Assembly: GCA_947095585.1 (NCBI GenBank)
Contig: OX352765.1
Span: 28,922,254 to 28,986,253 of the forward strand
Origin: Nephrocerus scutellatus
Lineage: Eukaryota; Arthropoda; Insecta; Diptera; Pipunculidae
DNA length: 64,000 bases
Direction of reading: 5' to 3'
Position 1 is the stretch's first letter. The number at the start of each line of letters is the position of its first letter. Below, piece after piece: positions 36,546 through 47,949 of the stretch. Below the pieces are notes generated by a model that did not search any database, was not told where the DNA came from, and worked only from the letters and a program-made list of their open reading frames with translations. Both the position numbers and the translations under genes were made by a program.

Positions 36546-39132
36546 CTTTCAAGCTGACACAACAACTGCATATTTGTTTAACTCCAATTATATTGAGTTA
36601 TAATCAAAAAAAATTTGCGTCATAGGATTTAATGATTTTGGAGTTACCTTTATCATAATTTCACTATTCGCCACTTATACCTGGTATTGTAACTCTATTC
36701 GAGTATGATATTTATGGATGGAAACTCATTGGATAATTTTGGTCTATTAGTTAATACTTATGCACAAATATCAAAGTAACTATAGTTATGCTTTCTATTT
36801 GATTATATTTTAAAAAAAGTCTACTTGGGAAACATAAAAAACAAACACAAAATTGTAAATGAAATCAATTAGCACCCAGTAAAAAAACGAAGTACATATA
36901 GGTGTTAGCAATCATTATGTTGAAAGCAAAGATAAAAAAGACAGAAAACTCTCACAATATCAATGTATAGTTAGCCAGCAGCTGATGGCTATTTAACCGA
37001 CGCCAGGACGATAATGGATTATGTAAGCAATACAAATTGTGAAAAAGCCAATCTCATATGCACGTACTACTACTGGATACATTATCTTGTAGAGTTGTAG
37101 TGCTAAAATAAATTTGCTTGGCTTGGTTGCCATTTAGCGGATTAGCAAAGATTGACACTTTGAGGAGAAATTTTGAGTGTTTGGTTCGTTTTTCTTCGTT
37201 ATTGTTGTTATTGGAAGACACAAATTGCATACATTTTAGTTTATGTTTAATGATTTTGTTATTTCATTTTATTTTCAAACGATAATAAATAAAAAAAATT
37301 GGGTCATTCATATTTGATTGAAAGTTTTTCAGTTTAGATCTATTTTTAGATGAAAATATCTCAAAATACTTTTTCCATCAGCAATAAGCAATGAACATCA
37401 AAAAAGTTTCAGTATTCCTAATGTATGCTGACTCAGTAAGGACATAATGCTAGGTGTTGCCACGCGAATAATCATCACTTGACGGTCAATTAATTGCTCG
37501 ATCGGTTATTGCTAAGCTCATTTCAGTTTTTTACCTTGAAGTGCAATCAAAATTCCTGGAGTTTTGGGTAATAAATAAGTTTCCATTCAAATAGACAACA
37601 GCGGTTGGAATTTATCTGACTCGATCAATGAATCCTAACTCAAATGAGCCTGACATTTCTGTCAGTATATCGTAGATAGCAAAAAAAGTTGCTTGCGCAA
37701 ATCAAAGACAAAAGACTTGAATTTTCTATGGGTTGCTGCAAAGTTTTTTGATTTATTGATCCCCACCAAAAGCCTAATATAACAATCGCACGTTCAAGTT
37801 CAATGATCTTACAACTTGAATATCAACTTAACTTAACCCGTACCTTTAGGTTCTGGACACATCATTTTCGTCCGTCAAATAGTTGATCTTCGATTTCGTG
37901 TCTCACACTGTTCTGGCAAAAATTTAACCCTCGAATGCCTACAATTGCTTCATGGTCTTTCTCGATCGCAAAGAGTAGACCAAAACCAACTGACCGTCGG
38001 ACTGTTTCAATTTTCTAGACATTGAGCTATTTTTTAGATTTGCTCGTAAAAGGAGTGTAGGCGTCTGATGATGGATTACTTTGTTTGAGTTAAGGTGTAA
38101 ACGATTGGATATCAAATTATAACCAACACATATGACTCTTATCGCACTTCTTAACAACAAACATTTCTGCCGTGTAGATCTGTGTACGGTGTACCATATG
38201 AAATAAGTGGGAAAAAGACCTAAAAACAATTTTGCCAAATCAAGTATTGTAAAATTTTCATCATTCACCAACTCTTCTGTCCCGCTGGGAGTATGAGAAG
38301 TTTTTGATCGAATGAAAGAAAAGTAACATTTGAGTCAATAAGCGCAATTAAGACACATAAATTGCATAACCAAAAAGGAACTTAATTATTTTTTGCCAAC
38401 ATCGGAATGTACAAATTAGTACACAATATGAATAATACTACATAGCTCACGCTGAACCAGTAATGAATTTATCTAAGCGCCCCGATTGATTTTGTTTCAT
38501 AAAAAAAAACAGAAAAATTACATAAACCACGCGTTTTTTCTATGAAAATGAAAGTGAAGGTATGGACCTTTTCATACATAAAAGATACCAAGAAATAATC
38601 AAACAAATCAAAGATAAGCTAACAAATAATAACAAATAATTGCGAAAAAACTGAAATACTTTTCGATACGCTTTAAAGCTTAATTACAAGTTTGCTGATA
38701 AGAAATTGCACCAAATATTAGATAATATAGGAATCAAATGTCGGTTTGCATTGAAGTCGCACCACATAAAGGTAAAATTTTCTCTCTTTGGATGTGTTTT
38801 GGTTTAAGAAATAATTAAATAATAAAGGTATATTACTAGTTATCGCAATTAGTACAATAAAAACCATAATGTTAAGACGATTTGTTTTTTTTTTTTAGAA
38901 AAAGGCAGTGTGCTAGTTGCCAGACGGATTAATGTGCGATTAATAATTGACAAAATAGACAAATACCAATAGGATAGGTATCCTATCTGATATGCCTATG
39001 CCTATTAGTTGGAAGTTTGTATTTAGAAAAAGTGGAAACCCAAAGCGAGGTATCGCACTGCACCACCAAGCACTGACGAGGATATTTTAAGAGCAATTAA
39101 AATATTAAGAAAATTAAAATTAAAAAATTAAA
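36546..39132. other. AT-rich stretch, no recognised gene
   Basis: A 110-codon minus frame at 37939-38271 is the longest open stretch. It shows a hydrophobic patch (LFLGLFPTYFIWY) but no family I can name. The rest is AT-rich, with short A-runs. Confidence 0.45.
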
Positions 39133-39370
39133 GTGGGCTTCGTGGTAAGTGCGTTGGACTATTTAGCAGGAGGTATAAGGTTCCAATCCAAGAAACACGC
39201 AGAGTATTTTTCACGGTACGAATGTCTGACAAACTTTCGTGTGTACCTAATAACTTGCCACGAAAATCTTCTCAACTTGTCTTTCCATTTAGGTGCACAA
39301 ATATAACACAAATGGTTTCGAGAAGCTAGGCCTTGGACCGCAACGATCTGTTACGCTAAATATTATTTTA
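39133..39370 (+). mobile_element. tRNA-derived SINE, copy 3 (most diverged)
   Basis: The head GTGGGCTTCGTGGTAAGTGC is a decayed A-box region and AAGGTTCCAATCC a B-box remnant at about 39178-39190. The body shares GAGTATTTTTCACGGTA, AATAACTTGCCACGAAAATC and CTAGGCCTTGGACCGCAACG with the other copies and ends in TATTATTTT. It lies about 30 bp upstream of a Jockey 3' fragment on the same strand. Confidence 0.85.
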
Positions 39371-39399
39371 AAAAATTAAACTTCCATAAAACTCCTGGT

Positions 39400-39720
39400 T
39401 TTGGCAACTTAGCAACGGATCTTCCACCAGCATTGCTCAAAAGAAATAGCCAGCTTGATGCCACCTCTCCTTGAATTCAACCACAATACTCGTGGCGCTC
39501 TAAATGTTCATCAGTTTACCCTTAAGCCTATCTTCGGACGTACAGTTAAGTTCAGGGATTCGTTCTTCAGCCATACAGCACGTATGTGGAATGCTCAGCC
39601 AAGCTCTGTCTTTTCACATCACTATGATACACAGGCATTCAAAACACAAGCTCATAGATATCTCCATTTTTCTCCTATAAGGGGGCGAACCCCTTTATGC
39701 GTGCGCGAATTATAAAAAAA
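39400..39720 (+). mobile_element. Jockey-family C-terminus and 3' end
   Basis: The open frame 39455-39715 reads MPPLLEFNHNTRGALNVHQF (after one Met), TLKPIFGRTVKFRDSFFSHT and HRYLHFSPIRGRTPLCVREL-stop. It matches the minus-strand copy at 53998-54267 almost residue for residue. The 3' region has a tight hairpin (AAGGGG-GCGAA-CCCCTT, 39679-39695) directly before GCGTGCGCGAATTATA and an A-run. It is severely 5'-truncated. Confidence 0.88.
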
Positions 39721-39899
39721 ATGCACTGTCCCATTTCTAGCTTCAACACTAATGCCAAGAAACGTGGCTAAACTGTAAAAATATAAGTGATTGAGAGATA
39801 GCGTCATTATTACGAATATACGACACATAAAAAAATCTACCTTAGCTAAAAACTGTAGGAGTATCACTCCTATCCTAAGCACGATTCAAGAACTACTCG

Positions 39900-40560
39900 A
39901 ATCCGTTATACTTGATCGTTGAACGATCGAAAAAGTGCTACGCGTGAACAAGCTGGATTCAAGCAGAATCGTTCATATCAATGCTCTATCCAACATAGTA
40001 AAACAGTTTGGGTAATAGAGTTTGTTTCTTTATTAACCTGCTCTTCATCGATTCCAAAAGAGCCTTTCATAATGTTTGGAGTGCTCGAGAGGATCATAGT
40101 ATTCTGGAAACCAATCTTAAATTTATCCCTAAACTATGTCCCTATACAGATGCCGCTTAAAATGAAAAGAAAGCGCCACATTCACCATTGTTTGCGGGGC
40201 CACACAAGTTTGCGTTGAACACCAGAACTCTTCCTTACTAGTCTAGACAGCCACAGTCATATTGCAAAATCACAACGATTTGGACTCCGCTGAAGACATT
40301 TGTCTAATGTCCCATTCATTTGGTGGTGGTTAAGGACACAAACAATAAACGCAAATTAATTAGGAATGTAGGTTTTGTAAAAGAAGATCATTTCTTACAC
40401 TTACTATAAACTTACTATGAACGCACAACAAGTTGGACTTAACATCAAAGTCAACAAGACCAAACTTATGCGGATCGAGTCAATGGACGATGTGAATTTT
40501 CAAGAAAAAACTACAACGGATGGCGGCTCTAAGGCGGACGATTAAATTAAAAAATCTCGA
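39900..40560 (+). mobile_element. LINE reverse transcriptase remnant
   Basis: The plus strand reads SATREQAGFKQNRSYQ (RT fingers), then in a shifted frame LLFIDSKRAFHNVWSAREDH (palm). After decayed sequence come DSAEDICLMSHSFGG, where FADD has become SAED, and GLNIKVNKTKLMRIESMDD. The order fits an RT with several small indels. Endonuclease and tail are missing. Related RT wording appears in the minus-strand element at 57490-58600, so they may share a clade. Confidence 0.75.
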
Positions 40561-41434
40561 TTCCAATAAAACTATTTCCCTCCATATTGATGTCTTACTC
40601 AATACAGAATATAGAGTATTTAACAGAGCTTCCCCCGCTCTACAAATCATATCAAAAGTGTCCTGAATAGGAGCCGTTAATTCGGAGTTACTTTCTGATC
40701 TGATCGTCTGATAAAACGATTGATTCTGAATGGCGCAATATCTAGCTGAAGCTAACAAGATTGAATATTGTAGGATTTATTATTATGGTTATAATGTTAA
40801 TATTATTAACACTAATTAATCCTTATCTACTGCTGATAATCCTTTATTAACTCTAGATCCACAATAAGTATAAGCTTACAGAAAGTTATAACAGATATCA
40901 TATATAGATCTTGAATAAATTTACTATATGTTTTGTTACAATAACAAATAATTGCATTGAAAAATAGTTTTATAAATAAATTAATTTATGTATTTTTTTG
41001 GCAATATTTAACACAATTTTTCTTGTATGTCCGTAAGTATAGTGAATGAACAAATAACAATTTAATTATTGTTTTTTATACAAATTGCTGTTTATTGAAT
41101 TGCTTTCTTCTTTTAAAAGCATGAGCAAATCTTTCTTCATAACAGTAAGCTGCTTAAGTGGGGATTTATGACATTAAGCTTTTTTCTTCGGAAATTTGAC
41201 AGAGAAGCCGAAGTCAATTGATTCGGTGCGATTGTAAATGGATTTAGGAACAGAAAAGGTAAGCAGGTTTACGCTTTGATAAAATTAGGAAATTAGCAAG
41301 CAATCGGAATAGGTACTTTAAAAAACTATTACATAGAATGGACACTCACAATTTTCCCGAGTACCTAAAAAAATAGTTTAAAGATTTTTATGCTAGAGCC
41401 AGTTTTGTGTTTCTCTTGCTGATGAAATGTCATC
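40561..41434. other. AT-rich stretch, no recognised gene
   Basis: The minus open frame at 40480-40758 partly overlaps the LINE. No independent gene is supported. Confidence 0.5.
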
Positions 41435-41735
41435 AATAGAGTTTTTTGTTTTACTAGCCGATGAAAGATTATTAACTTTCGAAGTTCTGGCAGGGATACC
41501 GCAAGGCTCGGTTTAAGGTACAAATTTACGAGTATGGCTGACTATCCCATGCTAACTAATTTTTATTTTGTCTTATTTTCTGACGACACAGCAGTAAGCA
41601 CAGCTGAGTACTACCCCAACCTACTTCTAATGAGATTCAAAAACGCTACCGCTATCATTAGTGATCAGTTAACCACGTCGAAAAATAGAAAATTGTTATA
41701 GTGATAACGTTAAAAATCGGGAATTTAAGAAAGAG
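41435..41735 (+). mobile_element. Jockey-clade RT palm fragment
   Basis: The frames FEVLAGIPQGSV and, after a stop and shift, FYFVLFSDDTAVSTAEYYPN preserve the GxPQGS and FxDD motifs of a Jockey-type reverse transcriptase. The stretch is short and broken. It abuts the left inverted repeat of the transposon at 41742. Confidence 0.75.
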
Positions 41736-41744
41736 CTTACTTTG

Positions 41745-41975
41745 GTATACCCATATTTACGGAAATTGCTCTGTTAATACCAATGGCAGAATCTTCGTTT
41801 AGTAGAATTACTAGCCTTTGCAACTGTGTTCAAATAAAGTTGATATATTATTTGAATCTTAAGATATTCATTTTCTATACCTGTTCCATTTTTCTTTTCC
41901 ATGCTAATTTTTGAATTTGAGGTATATTTTCTCCAGAAAATACGTAATAAATAGACCGTTTTATTATTTTTTTCA
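41745..41975 (+). repeat. Left terminal inverted repeat
   Basis: Inverted partner of 44037-44275. The arms align from GGAAATT..CTGTTAATAC to AATA/GTTTTATTATTTTTTT, with a few indels. Confidence 0.8.
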
Positions 41976-42027
41976 GATATACCATTTCTATTGTACTGTA
42001 TGTATCCATACTAACATACGCCTGTGC

Positions 42028-43870
42028 AAGAACTGCTTCCAGATGATATGGAAAAGAGACTTTAGTTTTCTAACTGGTTGATGGAGCGGAGGTTGGATGA
42101 CAACGAGTTCATTAATGGTATTTCCCCATTAGTTCTGGAGAGGTGTTCTTCCAAGTTGGCATTACCATTGTGTAAGCTTTTCCATCTATCCTATTCTTCT
42201 GGACTCTTCCCGAGAAGTTGGAAAACAGCCTCTGTTCAACCAATACCCAAAAAAGGCGAGTTATCGTCTGCTTCTTCGTACCGACCCATATCATTTACAT
42301 CCATTCTTTCTAAGGTCATGGAAACGCTGATCAATTTTCAGGTCATGAAATATCTTGAAACCAACGAAATCCTTAGTGAACGGCAGTACGGATTTCATGG
42401 TAACGTTCTACTGGTGATTTGATGGTATATCTCACCGAACAGTGGAACCGGTCATTGCATCAATTTGGTGAAAGCAAAGCAGTTGCACTCGATATTTTCA
42501 AAGCATTTGACAGAGTTTGGCATCAAGCTCTTTTGTCTAAAATGCGTGCTTATGGAGTCAATGAAAAACTGCTTTATTGGATTAGAAGCTATCTTTCGAA
42601 CTGCTCAATTCAAGTTGTTTTGGACGGTTTCAAGTCTAAAATACATCAGATAAATGCTGGCATTCCCCAGTGCTCTGTTCTGTCTCCGATGCTCTTTCTC
42701 ATTTTTATTAATGATCTCTTGTCTATTACATCTAATCCAATTCACTCTTTCGCTGCTGGTCTGGTGCGCCGAAAACTATCTTCCATCCATCAGAATTTAA
42801 AAACCTGCTATAAATCTTATCGGTGACGCAAATATAGCGAAATCAATAGATTCGCTTGAACACCGTAGGCACGTTGCCTGCTTGTCGCTGTTTTATCGCT
42901 TCTTCTACCTGTGGTGCTCAAGAGAAATAGCCAGTTGTATGCCACATCTCCTTGAATTCAACCGCAATACTCGTGGCGCGTATGTGGAATGCTTTGCCAA
43001 GCTCTGTCTTTCCACATCACTATGATCCACAGGCATTCAAGACACAACCTAAGATAGACATCTCCCCTTTTCTCCTCCTTTTCCCTTAACGCACACACTG
43101 TCCCAAAAATATAGCCGAGCGTTACAAGTGTTAAGGGTTTATAAAAAAAAAATAGCGGAATTCTTTGGACGGACGAATTTTAATTTACAATGAGATGGGA
43201 TCACAAATTTTCACAATCTTCACACATAGGCTGATGAGAATCCACATAGAAGGAGACAGTCATCATTTCAACACAAATTCAGCGTCAATACGTGGGTAGG
43301 TGTAATTGGAAACAAATTAATCAGCACCTTCAAACTACCACCCAGGCTGAATTCTACAGACTACCTATAGTTTTTACGAAATGAATTACTTGAACTATTG
43401 GAGGACATGCCACTGATTCAATTAGCTTCATCATATTGTTTTATAGATTTTAAGGTTATTTTTCTTCATTTATATAACAACAAAAATTTAAATAGATATT
43501 AGGAATTAAACAAATAAATGAATTTGACAAAAAAAAAGCTTCATCATATTTCCAACAGGATGGTGCTCTAGCCCACTTTGGTCGAGATTTTAAAAATTTA
43601 CTAGATGAAGAGTACGGTAGTCGTTGGATAGAAAAAAATGGATCAGTTCAGTCGCCTGCAAGATCTCCTGACCTTACAGTATGGGGTAAAATGAAGAACT
43701 TGTTTATTCAAACGAAATAGAAATCTTAAGTGAACTAGAAGAGCGTATAGTCGTAAGCGTCATCAAAAGTGAGGCCGCCGTTAGCATCAATAAATATTCG
43801 TAGTGTAATCCAAAAACGGGCTCTAGCATGCATACACAACTAAGGAGGACACTTTGATCCACTCTTATAA
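42028..43870 (+). pseudogene. DDE transposase pseudogene, split by a Jockey insertion
   Basis: The first part (42023-42118) reads HTPVQELLPDDMEKRL, stop, FSNWLMERRLDDNEFING. After the LINE the frame continues GILWTDEF (43154 on), carrying the first catalytic Asp in WTDE. Then come VGVIGNKLIGTFKLP, LRNELLELLEDMPLIQL, SSYFQQDGALAHFGRDFKNL (second Asp) and RWIEKNGSVQSPARSPDL, ending near RALACIHN and GGHFDPLL. The third catalytic residue region (SPDLT-VWG) is altered by a deletion. An AT-rich stretch (43440-43540) also interrupts it. Stops show it is inactive. Confidence 0.85.
42112..43152 (+). mobile_element. Jockey-family LINE nested in the transposase
   Basis: RT sequence is clear: ISPLVLERCSSKLALPLCKL, GLFPRSWKTASVQPIPKKGE, YRPISFTSILSKVMETLI and NEILSERQYGF. 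In a second frame (42419-42826) it continues GESKAVALDIFKAFDRVW, INAGIPQCSVLSP (PQGS mutated to PQCS) and LIFINDLLSITSNPIHSF. The catalytic FADD through thumb is deleted, joining directly to IWSGAPKTIFH-like sequence. The C-terminal LEFNRNTRGA, HLPFSPPFP and an A10 tail end at 43152. It belongs to the same family as 53935-56060. Confidence 0.92.
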
Positions 43871-44036
43871 CTGTTCTAGAACACACATAAAATAAAAATT
43901 ATCTATAACCACACAAAATCATTTGGAGCTTAAAACAAAAAACCCCTTTTTTTAAAGTTTCTTCAAGTATCATAAAATCTGTAGGTTTTTCCGCAAATTT
44001 GTTGGTGATTTTTAGTTTTACTTTTGTTACGTTCCT

Positions 44037-44275
44037 AAAAAAAATATTAAAACGTTATGTATTACGCATTTTCTGGAGAAAATTTACCTCAAATTCAAAA
44101 ATTAGCATGGTAAAGAAAAATGGAACAGGCATTGAAATTGGATATCAGAAGACTTAAGCAAGATATTAACTTTATTTAAACGCAGTTATAAAGGCTAGTA
44201 TTTCTTCTAAAAACAAACGAGTTTCTACCATTAGTATTAACAGATTAATTTCCTTTAACATGGGTCAGGGTACAA
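44037..44275 (-). repeat. Right terminal inverted repeat
   Basis: Inverted partner of 41745-41975. It lies beyond the transposase end, as expected for a DNA transposon terminus. Confidence 0.8.
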
Positions 44276-44879
44276 CAAAGTAAACTTTTTCTTGAATGCC
44301 CGATAAATGTTGTTAATATTGGAAACAGACCCTTACTGTAGAAAGATTTTTTTCTTAGAATGTATTCAAGAATCATTTTTCAAATTATCGTTAACGAATT
44401 AGTGGATACCTTGTAGATTATTCTCTAAAATGTTCAAAAAATTTCTATCTCACATATAAAAAATATCCAATTCTTTTCTATAACGAAGCTCTTACGAGGT
44501 CTTTTAGGAAAAATAAACAAAAATAATTAATAAGAGAAAAATTTAAGTTTTTTTTCCACATAACAACTAAAGGTAAATAAGAAGAAAGAAGAAAATGTGT
44601 GTACACGTTTTTCCCATTGTTTGACAACATGGTAATTTCCTATCCTATGACTAATTAACCATTTGAGATATTGAAAGAAGAAGACAAACAAATTAACCTG
44701 CTCCAATGTAGGATCGATATCCAGTATTGTGTAAACGACAACTTCTGATAAGAATTATTGTCAAGTAATGTTTCCACGAATCGCGAATAAATAAAAGGAT
44801 TTAAGCAAACATTGTTGTTGTATGGTTGAACAGCTTTACTTATGTGTCATTGTCGTGCACAAGTAGTGCGAGTGATGTA

Positions 44880-45050
44880 TGGTGATAACAAAGTTTACAG
44901 ATCGATCAGGTGCGTTGCGTTGAGGCGACATTAAACAGCACCGCCGGCCGCCGGTAAAACGCCGACAAGTCGAACAGCTGATGATAATCGCATTGAACAA
45001 ACGCGTTAATCTATGGATAGCTTGTGAGTGAGTTAATATTTACGAGTACC
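44880..45050. promoter_or_regulatory. CpG-richer patch with donor-like GTGAGTGAGT, possible 5' exon
   Basis: Against an AT-rich background this block has GGTGCGTTGCGTTGAGGCGA and CACCGCCGGCCGCCGG, followed by CTATGGATAGCTTGTGAGTG, where GTGAGT (from about 45024) fits a splice donor. A promoter or non-coding first exon is possible. No coding frame or TATA was found. Confidence 0.2.
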
Positions 45051-45889
45051 TATCCAGCATTTCCCCTGTAAACCTAAACAAATACCTATAGTTAGATAAT
45101 CTTGTGTGTGTCCTACCTGCATTACCCAAAAATTTGTGGATGGCACAATTTGGTCACCGATGATGATATCCGTATGCATTTAATTGCAGCGACTGTGATC
45201 GTAGGCGGGCGAGGTGATGGTTTGTAAAAGGCGGCTAGGTACTTGACGACCAGCGAGGCACTAGAATATATGGCACTTGAGTGGAATATTTTTTAAATCC
45301 TTAGCTAATAAATATTTATGTTTTTTCGCGTTTGTGTAGAAAGTTTTCTGATGAGATGGATGATATGACAACTTCTTATTGGATCGATCGATCGATCACA
45401 TTTTCAATAAACACAACATCAAACAGTCCCTAGAGCAGATCTGATTTTCTGTTAAAGGCACTTTGTTTTGATATAAAGATATACGTACAGCTGGAATTAT
45501 TAGCACTATGTATTTTAACACATAATCATTTTAAATCTGTTAAATATATTGCAACGAACAAGGCACGGACATATTCAAAGGCACTGAATTCCATTACAAA
45601 AATTATCTCATATGATTTCCTTTTATATTATCTAACATTTCCATGGTTCCATACGGTTTTCGTTCGTATAGGTAATTTACTTCACTGCAGTTTCGGCAAA
45701 ATTTAATAATTTTTCGATTTTCCATTTGACACAAGGACACAATAATGTGTATCGTGTTATCCTGTTATTCTTGGATATTATTACCGATTTTCATTCGATT
45801 TGCTCCACCTTTTCAATGTATAACGCACAAAACTAAAATTATTCCTTTCGAAATATAGATTTATATTTATTTTAAATTTCCATTTCCGT

Positions 45890-46060
45890 CATGTGAACGA
45901 TTATGATGACGAGACACGGAAGCGACGACGGCGGTGGTTGCGGAAGCGCATCTTTATCGAAATAAACGACCGAAAGCGAACGACGTCAAATGACATGCGA
46001 CGATGAAACTACGACGACGACGGCGACGACGACGACACACAACGATAAACTGCTTCTTCT
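45890..46060. repeat. (CGA)n-rich block
   Basis: A dense run of CGA/CGG triplets: GGAAGCGACGACGGCGGTGG near 45918, then repeated CGACGACGACGGCGACGACG from about 46009. The CpG content is unusual for the window, suggesting a regulatory region or a trinucleotide expansion. Confidence 0.6.
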
Positions 46061-47319
46061 CCGATTACCCAGACGAGACTGATTGGATAGCGGATGGTTT
46101 GCTTTGGATGAACCTACAATTGGATGTTGGAAGGCCACCAAAGTCGGACTTGTTAAAGGTGTATGACAGAGCACACAGGTGAAAAATACCCCATAATGCC
46201 ACCACACAGTCAGGCAGAGTGGCTCATTCTGAGCTGGCTATTTCTACCGGACTGAGTGTTATTTTAATGTTGAACTGATGGTGAGCACAACACTGAGTTT
46301 GCCGTGTAGAGAAACACAAACAAAACAAAACTCTTATACTAAGAGCAAAATTAATGAGAGTTTGAGGTGAGTTGATTGATATTTTGAGTTTAATAAATTG
46401 ATGTTTTTGTACTGTGAAGGCAAGACGTTTTGTAGCGAAGGAGTTAATTTGTTGCAGAAATAAATAAACGATCGTGGAGATTTAAAATTTGTGAGTCGAT
46501 ATGAGAATATCTTAAAAATTGGCAGTGTTATTTTCGAATGCATTTAATTTAATTGTTTTGTTAGAAATTTCTCACTGGATTTAAATTTGATTATGTTCAA
46601 CAAAATCGGCTAACGCGTCGTGTTTTTTTAATTTAGTGGCGTTATTTAAGTGACAATTATGTATACAATGTAGAAAGACAAGCCGATTTTTAATATTCTG
46701 GAAAAGTGTATTCAAGTAAAAAAAAGCGACAGACAGGACTTAGAAACTGCGAATACTGCTGTCTTCCATTATGCTGGAAAAGTACACTCAATCAAACATA
46801 TATCTTCTTACCTGTAGTTGTTTTTTTTTAAATCAAAATGTATCTTCTTACAACAAGTACCTACATACTTACTAAAAAATACATAATGAAAGACAGCAAT
46901 AGTATTTGGTGCTCAGGTATATAAATACTACTATAATCAAATGGATAATTTGTTCTTATCTTTTAACTTTTCCTACCACACCCCACGAAAATTTTAATTG
47001 TTACAGTTTATATTCCGCTATTTATTACTTTGATATCTTTTAAAGTTATATTATCCTCACAGCTTTAATAATAATAATCACCCTGAGTGTGTGTTTGAGG
47101 TTGAATATCCATTGGAAATATGGCTATTTGTAATGTATCGCTTCGCTAACACAATGAGCTTTGAAGCTACAGCCTAGTTTTTAATACTTAAGGTACTATT
47201 TCTGTAAGAAAGGTTAAAAACTAAAGTTTATTTAATGTAATAGCTTAAATCTATATAATCGCAGACAGCCAAGCATCACTGCTAGCACTAAAAAGTCCAG
47301 TCTTTTATTCTAAAACAAC

Positions 47320-47735
47320 GTGGAGCTGCGTATGCCACTCGAAAGACCAACAAAATCACTCTAATGTGGTCTCCCGGACACTCAGGCAAATCAGGAAACG
47401 AGGCTCTGTGCAAGAGAAGGAGCAGAAGGAGCCTTCACCGGCCCCGAGCCATATCAAAACAGAGTTAAAGAATGGAAAAACACTGCCATCGAAGCGGAAT
47501 GGGTATCATCGACTTGGATGAGGCAGGCCAAAAAGCTTCTCAAATACAACATTAGTATATGGACAGGGCCCTCAAACTGGGCCGCCATACACTAAGAACA
47601 TACACTGGTACTTGACAGGACACACGGCCCATTCAATGGACATCTCTTAAAGATGGGTAAATCCCTATCGGATCGCTGCCGATATTGTAACGAGGCAAAG
47701 GAAACATCATAGCACATATGTTCGTTTGGTGCTCC
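47320..47735 (+). mobile_element. LINE RNase H and cysteine-tail fragment
   Basis: The plus strand reads ITLMWSPGHSGKSGNEALCK, then REGAEGAFTGPEPYQNRVKE, WSSTWMRQAKKLLKYN-like linker, and GHLLKMGKSLSDRCRYCNEA with a stop before the final His/Cys. This is the tail of an R1-like LINE ORF2, with the GHSGxxGNE motif still intact. It ends at a 21-bp repeat unit. RT and 5' parts are missing. Confidence 0.85.
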
Positions 47736-47852
47736 CATAACTTTAGGATTTTTTGGACCCGTTAGATGGCGCTATAGTCGAAGTATTTACGAAAATTTGT
47801 GCTTATGGTTGGATTTGGTTCATATTCACACCATATGTTCGTTTGGTGCTCC
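47715..47852. repeat. 21-bp exact direct repeat flanking a 96-bp block
   Basis: CATATGTTCGTTTGGTGCTC (plus one C) occurs at 47715-47735 and 47832-47852. The first copy is the end of the LINE tail. The 96 bp between starts CATAACTTTAGGATTTTTTG and contains GTTAGATGGCGCTATAGTC. Confidence 0.9.
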
Positions 47853-47949
47853 GATGAAAAATGTTGAAATGGTTGATTAGTAGAAAAAAGATTCCGTCAT
47901 TTTTGACGGGTACCTACTCACCTAGACGTACTTAAGATAGCTTTTCCTG

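Larger units (their letters stand above)
41742..44278 (+). mobile_element. Tc1/mariner-superfamily transposon with long terminal inverted repeats, carrying a nested Jockey element
   Basis: A left arm (41745-41975) and right arm (44037-44275) are inverted copies, roughly three-quarters identical by eye. The shared core includes CTGTTCCATTTTTCTT and ATGCTAATTTTTGAATTTGA. Between them lie pieces of one plus-strand DDE transposase. A Jockey LINE (about 42112-43152) splits the transposase. The N-terminal DNA-binding region is missing beside the left arm. TIR, split transposase and TIR, with the LINE inside, give a clear order of events. Outer ends near TACCC with a possible TA target are tentative. 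Confidence 0.8.
44276..47319. other. Mixed stretch without a recognised gene, with CpG-richer patches
   Basis: Mostly AT-rich. Two patches stand out: 44880-45050 and 45890-46060 (listed separately). A minus frame at 46334-46543 and a CGA-repeat shadow frame at 45986-46207 show no family resemblance. GATCGATCGATCGATCA occurs near 45384. Confidence 0.4.
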
